Of a stretch of 64,000 nucleotides of DNA, positions 18,061 through 27,211 are shown piece after piece. Position 1 is the stretch's first letter, and each line of letters opens with the position of its first letter. Both the position numbers and the translations under genes were made by a program. Under the pieces are notes generated by a model. The model saw only the letters and a program-made list of their open reading frames with translations, was not told the DNA's origin and did no database searches. The DNA is from Pseudomonas azotoformans (GTDB taxonomy: Bacteria; Pseudomonadota; Gammaproteobacteria; Pseudomonadales; Pseudomonadaceae), in NCBI RefSeq assembly GCF_001579805.1, contig NZ_CP014546.1, forward strand, positions 1-64,000, given 5' to 3'.

Positions 18061-19194
18061 TTAGCCGACCCTGGCCAGCAGTTCTTTCTCGATCACACCA
18101 ACCAGTTCGGCAGTCAGATTGGACAGTGTCAACTTTTTCCGTCCCTCATCATAATAAACGTCTGCGGCCGGATCCTTACCTAACGCTCCACGCTCGAATT
18201 GCAACGACCAGTTAGCCGCGTCCCCCTTGATACGGGTCTTCTCTTTCAGCGATTTCGCATTGACCGTAAAGTCGTCTGGCACCTTATGTTTCTCGCTATT
18301 CAAATAGTCTTTCAGCCCAACAATTTCATCCACTAAGTCAGCGGGTACGTGTGCGACAGCGACGTGGCAGATAGCGTCCAAGCGCGCAGATTTGCCTGCG
18401 GCCAACTGCTCCTCCAGATACTTGATCACCGCCTCTTTGGCCTTGTAACCAAAGCCTTTTAACGTTTTGTTGTCGCGAAAAAACCGTGCAACGTTATCAA
18501 TGGCATTTTTGGTAGCGCGTCCGGAAGCTACTCCTTTCGCGCATCCCAGTGCAGAGATGAAATAATCGGATGCCTGACTATCACGGCCCCGGCTGATGAA
18601 GCACAGGTAGGTTGAATCCACTTCATCCTCCGCGTCATCTTCATTCTGCTCAGGCGCAGCAGCGGCCGCAGCAGCCATAGCCTTTATGGCCACGAAGCTC
18701 GCTAAATTGATCCTGGCGGCCTGCTGAACCTTGTTGAGATCGACCTCTTGAATTTCCTTGGGCACATAGTTCTCGTCCAGCTGTATACCGCCGCGTTCCT
18801 TCATGCTGGCGACCAGGAAAAAGTCGGTTGCACCTGCGGTGTACTGAGCGCAAAGGATGTGTCCACCGGTCGATAAGACTTGATTACCGGCTTGCTCCAC
18901 CAACTGGTCCATTGCCAAGTGGGTCAAGTCGATAAATCGCGCTTCATCATCTTGTACTTCTACGAACGCGGTGAAGCGCTCTGGAAACGGTCCCTGACGG
19001 TCATCATCGGCAAACTGGCCGTAGACCACGCTGTTGCCTTCTTTGCCGATGAGGCCGTGGATACCATTGACCAGAAAATGCAACGCGGGATTTTCAGTAT
19101 CGAGCGCCACATCCTTCTTGACCACCTCGGAGATAAAACTGGTCTTGGCCAGCTTCTTGAAGCTGTGAATAATGGCAGTTTTCAGCGTAATCAT
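18061..19194 (-). CDS. YejK/NdpA-like nucleoid-associated protein
   Basis: 377 residues, close to the usual YejK/NdpA length. The N-terminus (TLKTAIIHSFKK), the centre (CFISRGRDSQASDYFISALGCAKGV) and the helical C-terminal part (FTVNAKSLKEKTRIKGDAANWSLQFERGAL) fit the 37-kDa nucleoid-associated family. Chromosomal homologues stand alone. This one forms a tight pair with a downstream membrane protein and has a LexA-type box 145 bp upstream. It may bind DNA or nucleoid structures as the sensing half of a two-gene module, which is inference. Confidence 0.75.
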   Translation of the reverse strand: MITLKTAIIHSFKKLAKTSFISEVVKKDVALDTENPALHFLVNGIHGLIGKEGNSVVYGQFADDDRQGPFPERFTAFVEVQDDEARFIDLTHLAMDQLVEQAGNQVLSTGGHILCAQYTAGATDFFLVASMKERGGIQLDENYVPKEIQEVDLNKVQQAARINLASFVAIKAMAAAAAAAPEQNEDDAEDEVDSTYLCFISRGRDSQASDYFISALGCAKGVASGRATKNAIDNVARFFRDNKTLKGFGYKAKEAVIKYLEEQLAAGKSARLDAICHVAVAHVPADLVDEIVGLKDYLNSEKHKVPDDFTVNAKSLKEKTRIKGDAANWSLQFERGALGKDPAADVYYDEGRKKLTLSNLTAELVGVIEKELLARVG

Positions 19195-19338
19195 AGGTCG
19201 AATTCCGTTCCGATAGTATCAATATGGAATCACTGAAAATAGCACCTTACCCAGCAAACTTCAGGGCTTATCTCGATATCAGATATCACCGAAGGGCTCC
19301 AATACCTACCGATCAGTAAGGCTGCACGAACCCAATAA

Positions 19339-19354
19339 CTGTATATGTATACAG
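19339..19354 (-). promoter_or_regulatory. LexA (SOS) box upstream of the NdpA-like module
   Basis: CTGTATATGTATACAG, a perfect CTGT-N8-ACAG palindrome with an AT-rich centre, as in gamma-proteobacterial SOS boxes. It lies 145 bp upstream of the NdpA-like start codon, with no other gene between. The only other site of this quality noticed is before umuD at 38265. Confidence 0.65.
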
Positions 19355-19356
19355 TA

Positions 19357-19461
19357 TCATAATCTATGCCATTCATCAGCACGAGGAGCGGAGGGTTGAA
19401 GCGCGGATTGGCCGCCGCCAATAACCACGACATCAAATTTCGGATTATGACTCACCACCAT
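19357..19461 (-). pseudogene. Truncated N-terminus of an ArsO-like flavin monooxygenase
   Basis: A 34-codon ORF from the ATG at 19461, preceded by a strong AGGGGGG. It begins MVVSHNPKFDVVVIGGGQSA, the FAD-binding Rossmann motif GGGQSA seen at the start of ArsO-type monooxygenases. The similarity stops after QSAL and a stop codon follows. It is on the ars operon strand just downstream of the last arsC, where arsO is often found. It marks where the ars operon was cut and joined to the NdpA-like module. Confidence 0.6.
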
Positions 19462-19497
19462 CCCCCCCTACGTTTGCTGCGTATCGCTTACGTGGGA

Positions 19498-19926
19498 TCA
19501 GACTTTACGGCCCAGATCATCAATTTTCACAACGACCTGTCCGTCCTCTTTGACGAAACTGCCGCGCTGCTCTTGTGGAAGCAGGTCGAGGACAGCCTCA
19601 GACGGACGACACAGGCGTGCCCCCAAGGGGGTCACGACGATGGGACGATTGATCAGGATGGGATGAGCCATCATGGCGTCAATGAGCTGGTCATCGGCAA
19701 GTGACGGATCGCCCAACCCAAGCTCTTCGTACGGCGTGCCTTTGATACGGAGGAGCGCCCGCACCTCTATACCCATATCCTTGATCAACCTGATTAGCGT
19801 TGGCCGATCAGGTGGGGTTTTCAGGTACTCAATTACCGTTGGCTCTTCACCGCTGTTGCGGATCAATGCCAAGGTATTGCGGGAAGTGCCACATTCCGGG
19901 TTGTGATAAATCGTGATCTGATTCAT
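19498..19926 (-). CDS. arsC: ArsC, glutaredoxin-dependent arsenate reductase
   Basis: 142 residues from the ATG at 19926; the open frame runs 117 bp further upstream, but MNQITIYHNPECGTSRNTL is the family start. The catalytic Cys is in NPECGTSRNTLALIRNSG, and the partner Arg positions are in HPILINRPIVVTPLGARLCRPSE. This is the E. coli R773 type that uses glutaredoxin. It is the third arsenate reductase gene of this operon and follows arsH. Confidence 0.92.
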   Translation of the reverse strand: MNQITIYHNPECGTSRNTLALIRNSGEEPTVIEYLKTPPDRPTLIRLIKDMGIEVRALLRIKGTPYEELGLGDPSLADDQLIDAMMAHPILINRPIVVTPLGARLCRPSEAVLDLLPQEQRGSFVKEDGQVVVKIDDLGRKV

Positions 19927-19951
19927 ATCTGATGTCTCGCTGTTGAGAGGC

Positions 19952-20665
19952 TCAAATGGATCGCTGGTTGACGCGTTCGGATAGCTCCCCAGCGGACTCT
20001 TTACGCTCGGAGTAACGATCAACCAGGTAATCTTGGCGATCACGCAACAACAGCGTGAACTTCATCAGTTCTTCCATCACGTCGACCAGACGGTCGTAGT
20101 ACGAGGACGGCTTCATCCGGCCCGTCTCATCGAATTCGGTGAAGGCCTTAGCTACTGAGGATTGGTTTGGGATGGTGAACATGCGCATCCAACGCCCCAG
20201 TACCCGCAGCTGATTAACTACGTTGAAGGACTGCGAGCCGCCGCAGACTTGCATCACCGCAAGGGTCTTTCCTTGCGTAGGTCGTACAGCACCTATCGCC
20301 AGCGGAACCCAGTCAATCTGAGCCTTGAAAACCGCACTCATGGAGCCGTGTCGCTCAGGAGAGCACCACATCTGGCCTTCCGACCATTGCATCAGTTTGC
20401 GCAGCTCCGCGACTTTGGGGTGGGTGTCGGGTGCATCATCCGGCAGCGGAAGGCCCGACGGATCGAATATCTTTGTTTCAGCGCCAAACTGCTCCAGAAG
20501 TCGAGCGGCCTCCTGGGTCACCAACCGGCTGAAGGATCGCTCTCGTGTCGACCCATACAGAAGAAGGATTCGAGGTTTATGGAGTGAGGACGTGCGAGGC
20601 GCCAGTTGCTCCAGGGTTGGAATGTCAAGCAGCTCGGCTTGGACATTCGGCAGCGTATCTTGCAT
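19952..20665 (-). CDS. arsH: ArsH, NADPH-dependent FMN reductase / organoarsenical oxidase
   Basis: 237 residues from the ATG at 20665, which has AGGAG upstream; a longer start at 20698 lacks one. The flavodoxin-like motif [20 protein letters not shown] (FMN phosphate loop) and [39 protein letters not shown] are ArsH signatures. ArsH oxidises trivalent organoarsenicals and can act as a quinone/azo reductase. The gene lies in the ars operon between the two arsC genes. Confidence 0.94.
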   Translation of the reverse strand: MQDTLPNVQAELLDIPTLEQLAPRTSSLHKPRILLLYGSTRERSFSRLVTQEAARLLEQFGAETKIFDPSGLPLPDDAPDTHPKVAELRKLMQWSEGQMWCSPERHGSMSAVFKAQIDWVPLAIGAVRPTQGKTLAVMQVCGGSQSFNVVNQLRVLGRWMRMFTIPNQSSVAKAFTEFDETGRMKPSSYYDRLVDVMEELMKFTLLLRDRQDYLVDRYSERKESAGELSERVNQRSI

Positions 20666-20711
20666 ACAAACTCCTAGGGATGCGCCAAGTAGGCACAACT
20701 TCCATTGCTCT

Positions 20712-21182
20712 TCAAAGCGAACCGATACGGTTCAGTTCAGCTTTGAGCTGATCAGGGCTCATGGTTTTCAACGGCAGCGCAAGAAACGCGCTCACGCGTT
20801 CGCGAATTTTGGCGAGAGTGGCGTCAAACGCTTTTGTGATCTCGATCTCCGACCCAGTGGCTTCCGACGGATCGGCCAAACCCCAATGGGCCTTCAAGGC
20901 TGGCCCGAAAAAGATGGGGCACGCTTCACCCGCTGCCCGGTCACATACGGTTACCACGATGTCTGGTGGAGAGCCTTCAAAAATATCCGAAGCTTTGCTG
21001 CTCAAGCCTGCCGTGGAAATGCCCGCAGCCTCCAGCGTTTGCAATGCCCTTTGGTTCACTCGACCGCTGGGAAAGCTTCCTGAGCTGACCGCCTCCACGC
21101 CCTCTGACGCCAGGTGGTTGAAAAGTGCCTCGGAGAGGATGCTACGGCAGCTGTTGTGGGTACACATGAACAAGACTTTCAT
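20712..21182 (-). CDS. arsC: ArsC, thioredoxin-type arsenate reductase (LMW-PTP fold)
   Basis: 156 residues. The P-loop is [17 protein letters not shown] (CX5R), with [16 protein letters not shown] carrying the two redox Cys. The conserved DP is in [12 protein letters not shown]. This is the low-molecular-weight phosphatase type of arsenate reductase. It lies 17 bp after arsB. Confidence 0.92.
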   Translation of the reverse strand: MKVLFMCTHNSCRSILSEALFNHLASEGVEAVSSGSFPSGRVNQRALQTLEAAGISTAGLSSKASDIFEGSPPDIVVTVCDRAAGEACPIFFGPALKAHWGLADPSEATGSEIEITKAFDATLAKIRERVSAFLALPLKTMSPDQLKAELNRIGSL

Positions 21183-21198
21183 CAGTAGATTCCTTGAT

Positions 21199-22482
21199 TC
21201 AGAAGCTGAGGCGCAATGCCAGGGCGCAGAGGGTGGCGATAAGGATGGGCAAGGTCAGCACGATCCCGGTCTTGAAGTAGTAACCCCAGCTGATCGTGAT
21301 GTCCTTTTTGGCCAGCACGTGCAGCCACAAGAGCGTGGCCAGGCTACCGATGGGAGTGATTTTCGGCCCCAGGTCGCAGCCAATGATGTTGGCGTACACC
21401 ATTGCTTGAAGAACGACGCCATCGACTTCGGCAGCATGAATGGACAAGGCACCGATCAGGACAGTGGGCATGTTGTTCATGATTGAAGACAGAAAGGCTG
21501 TGAGCAGCCCCGTACCCAAGGACGCGCCCCAGACACCGTAGCCGGCAAATACATTCAGGATCTGGGCGATGTGGTTGGTCAAACCGGCGTTCTTGAGGCC
21601 GTAGACGACCAGATACATGCCCAGGGAAAAGATCACCACCTGCCATGGCGCGCCCTTGAGCACCTTGCCGGTGTCGATGGCGTGTCCACGGGCCGCGATG
21701 ACGTAAAGAATGAATGCGCAGGCAGCCGCAATGGCACTGATCGGCACGCCCAGAGGCTCGACGACAAAGAAACCGACCAGCAGCAGAGCTAGAACCCACC
21801 AGCCTGCTATGAAAGTCGGACGATCACGTATCGCCTCTTTAGGATGATGCAACTGAGCAAGTTCGTAAGTCTTGGGCAATTCCTTGCGGAAGAACCACAT
21901 CAGCATCACCAGCGTAGCCGCAACGCTGACCAGATTCACCGGCACCATGACGGATGCGTATTCGCTGAACCCAATCTTGAAATAATCCGCAGAGACAATG
22001 TTGACCAGATTCGAAACTACCAGAGGCAAACTCGCGGTATCAGCGATAAAACCGGCCGCCATGACGAATGCGAGGGTGGCAGCGGGCGAAAAGCGCAATG
22101 CAAATAGCATTGCGATCACGATGGGCGTGAGAATCAATGCCGCACCATCATTAGCAAATAATGCTGATACCGCAGCACCCAGTAGGATGATGAAAGCAAA
22201 TAGCTTACGAGTGCTGCCTCCGCCCCAGCGTGCGACATGCAATGCTGCCCATTCGAAAAAGCCGGCTTCATCGAGCAGAAGACTGATGATAATCACCGCG
22301 ATGAACGTTGCAGTGGCATTCCAAACGATGTGCCACACCTCGGGGATATCCGCAAGAGTGACCACTCCAGTCAAGAGCGCGAGTACAGCGCCAAAGGTTG
22401 CACTCCAGCCAACACCCAGCCCTTTGGGCTGCCAGATCACCAGGACGATGGTGGCAATAAAGATCAGTACGGCAATCAACAT
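21199..22482 (-). CDS. arsB: ArsB, arsenite efflux permease
   Basis: 427 residues from the ATG at 22482, with 11-12 membrane segments; this fits the ~429-residue ArsB family and starts [21 protein letters not shown]. Typical ArsB motifs are [37 protein letters not shown] and [17 protein letters not shown]. An ORF starting at 22542 would overlap arsR and is less likely. It extrudes arsenite and antimonite. Confidence 0.94.
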   Translation of the reverse strand: MLIAVLIFIATIVLVIWQPKGLGVGWSATFGAVLALLTGVVTLADIPEVWHIVWNATATFIAVIIISLLLDEAGFFEWAALHVARWGGGSTRKLFAFIILLGAAVSALFANDGAALILTPIVIAMLFALRFSPAATLAFVMAAGFIADTASLPLVVSNLVNIVSADYFKIGFSEYASVMVPVNLVSVAATLVMLMWFFRKELPKTYELAQLHHPKEAIRDRPTFIAGWWVLALLLVGFFVVEPLGVPISAIAAACAFILYVIAARGHAIDTGKVLKGAPWQVVIFSLGMYLVVYGLKNAGLTNHIAQILNVFAGYGVWGASLGTGLLTAFLSSIMNNMPTVLIGALSIHAAEVDGVVLQAMVYANIIGCDLGPKITPIGSLATLLWLHVLAKKDITISWGYYFKTGIVLTLPILIATLCALALRLSF

Positions 22483-22507
22483 TTCAATCACTCGATTTGG
22501 AAGCAGA

Positions 22508-22864
22508 TCAGCCACATACGAGCTGGTTGATAGGACGAGCATTCATGTCGCTTAGTCGTTTGGCTTCGGTATCTAGCCAATCCTGATTCGCATCCACGAC
22601 GTCCTTCAGAATTGCACTCACCCAACTAGGAAGGCCGGGATTCAGGCGGTAGTAAACCCACTGGCCTTGACGACGATCCATCAGCAGTCCCGCTGAACGA
22701 AGCAGCGCCAAGTGGCGAGAAATCTTGGGCTGGCTCTGGTCGAGCGCAGCGGTAAGCTCGCATACGCACAGCTCTCCTTCGCTCACGATGAGCAGTGTGA
22801 TTTTGGTTCGAGTGTCATCTGCCAAGCACTTGAATAGTGCCGTGGGATTCATAGGCTCTGTCAT
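22508..22864 (-). CDS. arsR: ArsR, arsenic-responsive repressor
   Basis: 118 residues of ArsR/SmtB winged helix. The metalloid-binding Cys pair is in [14 protein letters not shown] at the recognition helix, followed by [18 protein letters not shown]. The ATG overlaps the stop of the preceding arsC-like gene (ATGA). It represses the operon until arsenite or antimonite binds. The likely operator is before the first gene at 23309-23334. Confidence 0.94.
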   Translation of the reverse strand: MTEPMNPTALFKCLADDTRTKITLLIVSEGELCVCELTAALDQSQPKISRHLALLRSAGLLMDRRQGQWVYYRLNPGLPSWVSAILKDVVDANQDWLDTEAKRLSDMNARPINQLVCG

Positions 22865-23283
22865 AGATCCTCCAAGTGTTTTGTCTTGACCAAGACGAAG
22901 AGCTTAATGCGCTCATGGATGTCATGAAGTGTGTGGCGAAACGCGTCGGGATGATCGCTGGTGACCGGATCTGCGAAATCCCAAGTGATGACTTCGCCAG
23001 CGGCGGGCATCCATGCACATTCCCGTGCGGACTTGTCACACAGCGTGATGACGTAATCGAATTTTTCGTCGCGAAGCTCATCAATGGATTTGCTATGCAG
23101 TCCGGATGCATCTACGTCGACATTGGCCAGAGCAGCGACAGTACGCGGGTCGACGCTGGTTGGCTCCAAGCCCGCACTGTAAGCGGCAAAACGCGGATCT
23201 GTGTGCCGAAGCAATGCTTCTGCTAAATGGGAGCGGGCAGAGTTGGCAACGCAGATGAAAAGCACTTTGATTGGGGCAGACAT
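22861..23283 (-). CDS. arsC: ArsC-like low-molecular-weight protein tyrosine phosphatase, first gene of ars operon
   Basis: 140 residues. The P-loop is FICVANSARSHLAEALL (CX5R with Ala/Asn rather than the THNSC of the other copy), with ITLCDKSARECAWMP and WDFADPVTSDH. It belongs to the LMW-phosphatase group annotated as arsenate reductase in Pseudomonas ars operons. It is the first gene of the operon and is translationally coupled to arsR. Its redox Cys pair is spaced differently from the second arsC, so it may use a different partner. Confidence 0.87.
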   Translation of the reverse strand: MSAPIKVLFICVANSARSHLAEALLRHTDPRFAAYSAGLEPTSVDPRTVAALANVDVDASGLHSKSIDELRDEKFDYVITLCDKSARECAWMPAAGEVITWDFADPVTSDHPDAFRHTLHDIHERIKLFVLVKTKHLEDL

Positions 23284-23308
23284 GGCAATCTCGACACATA
23301 CGTTGAAT

Positions 23309-23334
23309 CGAATATATGATTTATCGCATATTCG
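23309..23334 (-). promoter_or_regulatory. Probable ArsR operator at the ars operon promoter
   Basis: CGAATAT (23309-23315) and ATATTCG (23328-23334) form a perfect 7-bp inverted repeat with a 12-bp AT-rich centre, 26 bp upstream of the first ars gene. ArsR operators are AT-rich dyads of this kind at the promoter. Confidence 0.55.
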
Positions 23335-23663
23335 GTAAAGCGTATATTTTTGCGTCGCCGGTCACCAGCGTGTAAGGGCAGCGCTCGTCAGATCGTCGGA
23401 CGACTTTTCGTCGGAAGACGAGCTGATCACAACGCAAATCAGCTGTAACCAGTACAGCAAGTTCAACAGCAGCATTGGGCCGAATTTTTCCAACACTAAG
23501 AGGTGCCAGGATTGGGCCACAAAGCTCACTTGCTGAATTCTTTTTTGGCTGTTGGGCACAACATGCTAGTGCGACAGATTTCCTGTCATCAGCCAGCGGA
23601 GGCTTGTTGACGATCTGCATCCCCCAGATTATTGTTGCGGCTAACAACGAATTTGTGACGATT
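23335..23663. other. Divergent region between the ars operon and marR
   Basis: 329 bp. Short ORFs on both strands have no recognisable content. It should contain the rightward marR promoter; no clear boxes were identified. Confidence 0.4.
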
Positions 23664-24129
23664 ATGCCGAAGCGGAAAAAAGACCAGTTGTCCCAGGATG
23701 CCGAGGATCTGTACGAGGCGTTGAATCAGCTCGTCCGTGTCTACCAGTTTCGAGATAGAGATCGGATTTGCTGCTACGACGTTTCAGTCACCCAGTGCTA
23801 CGCGGTCGAAACGCTGGTCAAGAAAGGAGCCATGCGGCTTCAGGTCTTGGCTGAAAAGATGTTTTTAGACAAAAGCACGGCAAGCCGCGTAATCGATGCG
23901 CTCGAACGCAAGGGGTATGTGTCACGCGCTGAGGATAACGAAGACCGCCGTGCCGTGAAGATCCAGGCCACGCGCCGGGCAGGGACTCTACGAAAAAATC
24001 AGGGGCGATCTCATTGCCGAAGAGATAACAATGATCGAGAACCTTTCAGCCGAAGCCAGGCAAGGAGCATTAACCTTGCTCAGGCAGATTACACGAGCTA
24101 CCGAAAAAACGCTGCGGCCTCACAAATGA
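23664..24129 (+). pseudogene. MarR-family regulator, frameshifted
   Basis: The ATG at 23664 opens MPKRKKDQLSQDAEDLYEAL and a winged helix (MRLQVLAEKMFLDKSTASRV, ALERKGYVSRAEDNEDRRAV). After RRAG the reading frame turns to unrelated sequence. Dropping one G from 23982-23984 gives GLYEKIRGDLIAEEITMIEN and a proper helical C-terminus ending at 24127-24129. MarR genes are common companions of arsenic acetyltransferases and ars operons. One base decides whether it is functional. Confidence 0.8.
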
Positions 24130-24213
24130 GCGTGGCTCAGATCCAACGCAAGCCTATTGAATCTCCATTTTTTGATTCAAATGTTGTTACTACCAACATA
24201 ATGGAACCCGATC

Positions 24214-24770
24214 ATGCGTATCCGTCCTGCTGAGCCAGTTGATGCAACCTCGATAGCCACTATTTATAACCAAGGGATTGCGGAACGAAGTTCCACGTTC
24301 GAGACCACTCCGCGTAACCCTGATGACATGCTAGAGCGACTTGAGGCTCATGATCGTTATCCCGTTCTGGTGATGCTTGATGAGCACGATAAGGTCATCG
24401 GATGGGCGAGCCTTAGTGACTACCGCAATCGCGCGTGCTATGACGGCATCGCTGACTTTTCGATTTACATGAGCCGTGAGGTGCGAGGCCAGGGGCTGGG
24501 TAAGAATCTCCTTCAGGCGCTGCTTAAAGAGCAGAAGCTCGTGGATTTTGGAAAGTCCTTTCTCGCGTGTTCACATCTAACCGCGCCAGTCTCGCCCTGT
24601 GCGAAGCTTGCGGATTCCGCCAAGTCGGGGTTTACGAGAAACATGCATGCCTTGACGGTCGTTGGATCGACTGCGCAATTGTCGAGCGACTCATTCCTAC
24701 GAATCAAATGCCGTGGCTAACACCAATGGCTGCAACCAAGACTGAATCAAATGGATTAAGCGGCTGTTAG
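24214..24770 (+). pseudogene. arsN1: ArsN1-type GNAT acetyltransferase, frameshifted
   Basis: Starts MRIRPAEPVDATSIATIYNQ, then SSTFETTPRNPDDM, GWASLSDYRNRACYDGIADF and the acetyl-CoA motif REVRGQGLGKNLLQ. After LLKE the frame is lost at about 24530. One missing base there restores EARGFWKVLSRVFTSNRASL, LCEACGFRQVGVYEKHACLD and RWIDCAIVERLI, to a stop at 24768-24770. The family acetylates arsinothricin or phosphinothricin-like compounds. Its position beside the ars operon supports the ArsN1 reading. Confidence 0.8.
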
Positions 24771-25156
24771 GGTTCTCTATCACACTTAAAATCTTGTCAG
24801 TCAGGCTACGTACAGCGAAACAATCAATCACGGCCTAACTGGTCAAGTCGAATGCAAATAGGTGGTCAAGCCTATGTAATTACGCAGCCCACTGGAGTGG
24901 ATTGCGCTAGCGACGTAATTCCCCTGCTCATGCTTGAATCGACGTTGAGATAGATACCGATGTCTGCGGACATTGAATACGCGAAATCGACGTATGCGGC
25001 ATAAATCCCGTATATGCGTAAACCGCTGCTATCGGTGCACATCCAATGCCCGATCAATACGCAATAGGCGTCGGTATTAACAATGACATCCAACGCCCAG
25101 CAATAAGCCACAGAAATCACCGGATCCAGAGCAACTGCGCCACGCCATAAAAATAT
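24771..25156. other. Intergenic region on the distal side of the Tn7-like genes
   Basis: 386 bp without a convincing gene. Two copies of ATCCAA[TC]GCCC (25041-25051 and 25088-25098) are each followed by a GCAATA[AG]-GC motif, and several CGACGTA or TATGCG words recur. They could be protein-binding sites, but they do not match the repeats beyond tnsA. An 82-codon ORF on the minus strand reflects this repeat pattern and is not supported. Confidence 0.4.
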
Positions 25157-26829
25157 CTACTGGGGCTTTGAATTGGACGCGATCATCTCCATGTATGCAT
25201 TGCCACCCATGGGAATATCATAACCTGGTGGCCCTTCCCATTGCCGCGAGACGCCGGTATTTCTAAGCATAACCTCAACCTTAATGCCGTCCTTAACCAT
25301 GCTGTCTAAATTCCACTCGAAGTGATTTATGAGAGCCTGGCAGGCCACATGAGGTACTGTTGTCAATAATCTCAAGCTGGAGTTGTTTGGCGGTAACTTA
25401 AGCCTCGCGATCTCCGACATCGTCCATATAAATCTCCGCAACCTAAAATGCCAAAGAGACTCAAATTGAAGTTCAAGTTGAGCTGACAACAACGGGAAAG
25501 ACTTACGAGTCGCACGCTGCCTACTTACTTTTCGCGGCAAAAGTGCAAGCATGTTACTGATATTTACTCGCACCTGTTTTTGGGTGATGCGGTACAAGTT
25601 CTCAACGCCCTCTATAAGAATAGTTGCGTATTTTTCGTCCTCATCGTTCACCGCCGGCTCGGCACTACTCTTCTGCATTACGTTCCCTGTAATTTTACTC
25701 AACAACCAGTCCTTATCGTTTTCGTTGAGCCAACGGGTTACTTGATAAGCACTTACCCAAAGATAGTCCATACCAATGCCTGGCTTCACTTCAAGTAGCA
25801 TTGAGATTTTTTCTCGATAAGCCTTTTTCTTATGTTCTGGCAAAGTTTTCTCTTTAAGACGGACCGTCGGGTTTGCCGAGCTAGCAAGTAGAGACTCTTC
25901 TGCCAAGCATTCTCAAACTTTTCTGCACATCCAAAAAGATGGAGAGATATTAAAAGATGCCTTGCCAACGGCATATCAATTTGACCTCTTGTTGTCGATA
26001 GCCTAATCCATTGACTTCGAATTCCAGCTGCGTATGCCAAATCAATTTTTGAAATAATTTTATCGCTGAACTTATCACGAATACTGCTAAATAATTTAGC
26101 TGTGCCAATTAGGTTCCCATGAACAAACCCTTGCTTCTTTGCTTGACGCCGATAACAAGCAGCCAAAACCGTATAATCTATCGATGGCAGATTGCGTTGC
26201 AGAATATCATTTACAAAAACTGCAAACTCGCGCTCTTCATTTGAGGCGAGTGAGCGGTTCGCAGGTTTAACAGCGTTCCACCCGCAAGCACAATCATCGG
26301 TCAACCCCGGTAACAATCGGTTTTTACGATAAAAAGGATGAGAGCAATTAGGGCAAGATTGAAGAAGTTCTTCACCATGTCGCCAGCACGCTGTAACGCC
26401 CGGTACATGATGAGCTCGGTGCCAATATGCGTAGCCACACTCTATGAGGTCGGCCTGCACACAGGCCAAGCAAATTTTAGCTCTGCTATTCCTCGTACCT
26501 TCTCTCCTAGGCACTCGAGCGACATCAGATAAAACCTTGTCAAACTCCTTAGAGGGTTCTTTTGATAATCCTATAAAAGGTTTGTAGGCTGGGAACGTAG
26601 TGTTAATCTCAAGCAACTCAGCCAAGTTGCTTTCTTTAACTCCCGGCAATCGAGAAGCAAGGTTTTCTAATTGCTTCGGTATGATAGATAGCTGAAATGG
26701 CGCAACGCCAAAAAGATCACGAAAGGTTTCTGCCTCGGTTTTGTTTCCGGACAAAAAATGGTATCTCGTAATACGAGATAATAGTGTCTCGTCTGGCATA
26801 GACATTGGGAAAAACAGAATACTGGACAT
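25157..26829 (-). pseudogene. tniQ: Second TnsD/TniQ-family target selector, frameshifted
   Basis: The N-terminal 347 codons (26829 down) carry the TniQ start FPMSMPDETLLSRITRYHFL, zinc-finger Cys/His (CLACVQADL, YAYWHRAHHVPGVTACWRH, CPNCSHPF) and end out of frame. A second frame from about 25906 continues ESLLASSANPTVRLKEKTL. It includes the TnsD C-terminal hallmark: KKAYREKISMLLEVKPGIG, then VSAYQVTRWLNENDKDWL. One missing base near 25908 would join them into about 557 residues, the size of TnsD. It would select insertion sites for TnsABC. Confidence 0.78.
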
Positions 26830-27211
26830 GAGTAGCCGACTTTCTAACGTGGGTTCTGGTAGGACGCGAGTCCTGTGGATGGTGTTCTTTTATCACATAT
26901 CACCGTGTACCCGGGTAAGGATTTTTAAAAATGAACGCCATACAGTAGCGAACAGCCAGCAATTATTTTATTAGAAAACAGCAGTTTTTACGCCAGAGTC
27001 AAAATACAATACACCACACATATAAATACTTTCACTGCACGCCTCGTCAAAATTCACACATCGAATCCACGCACAGCTCATATATATAGAGGCTTGTGCC
27101 GACGGCGTTACAGAGCAATATTCATACGCGGATCAGGGTGCATTCACTCATATTTGGAGTTTTCTGAGACACGCTGTTCGATACAGCGCTGATTGAGTGA
27201 TTGGCTTGCCG
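26830..27211. other. Intergenic region between the two tnsD-like genes
   Basis: 382 bp, AT-rich in its second half (26940-27110). It should carry the promoter of the second tnsD-like gene. No repeat, terminator or coding sequence was identified. Confidence 0.4.

Noticed and set aside
19366..19704. 112-codon plus-strand ORF
   Set aside because: It is antisense to arsC and the arsO-like remnant, and has no protein-like features of its own.
22876..23226. 116-codon plus-strand ORF
   Set aside because: Antisense to the first arsC of the operon.
24872..25120. 82-codon ORF on the minus strand
   Set aside because: Its composition follows short DNA repeats, it has no ribosome site and no recognisable domain.
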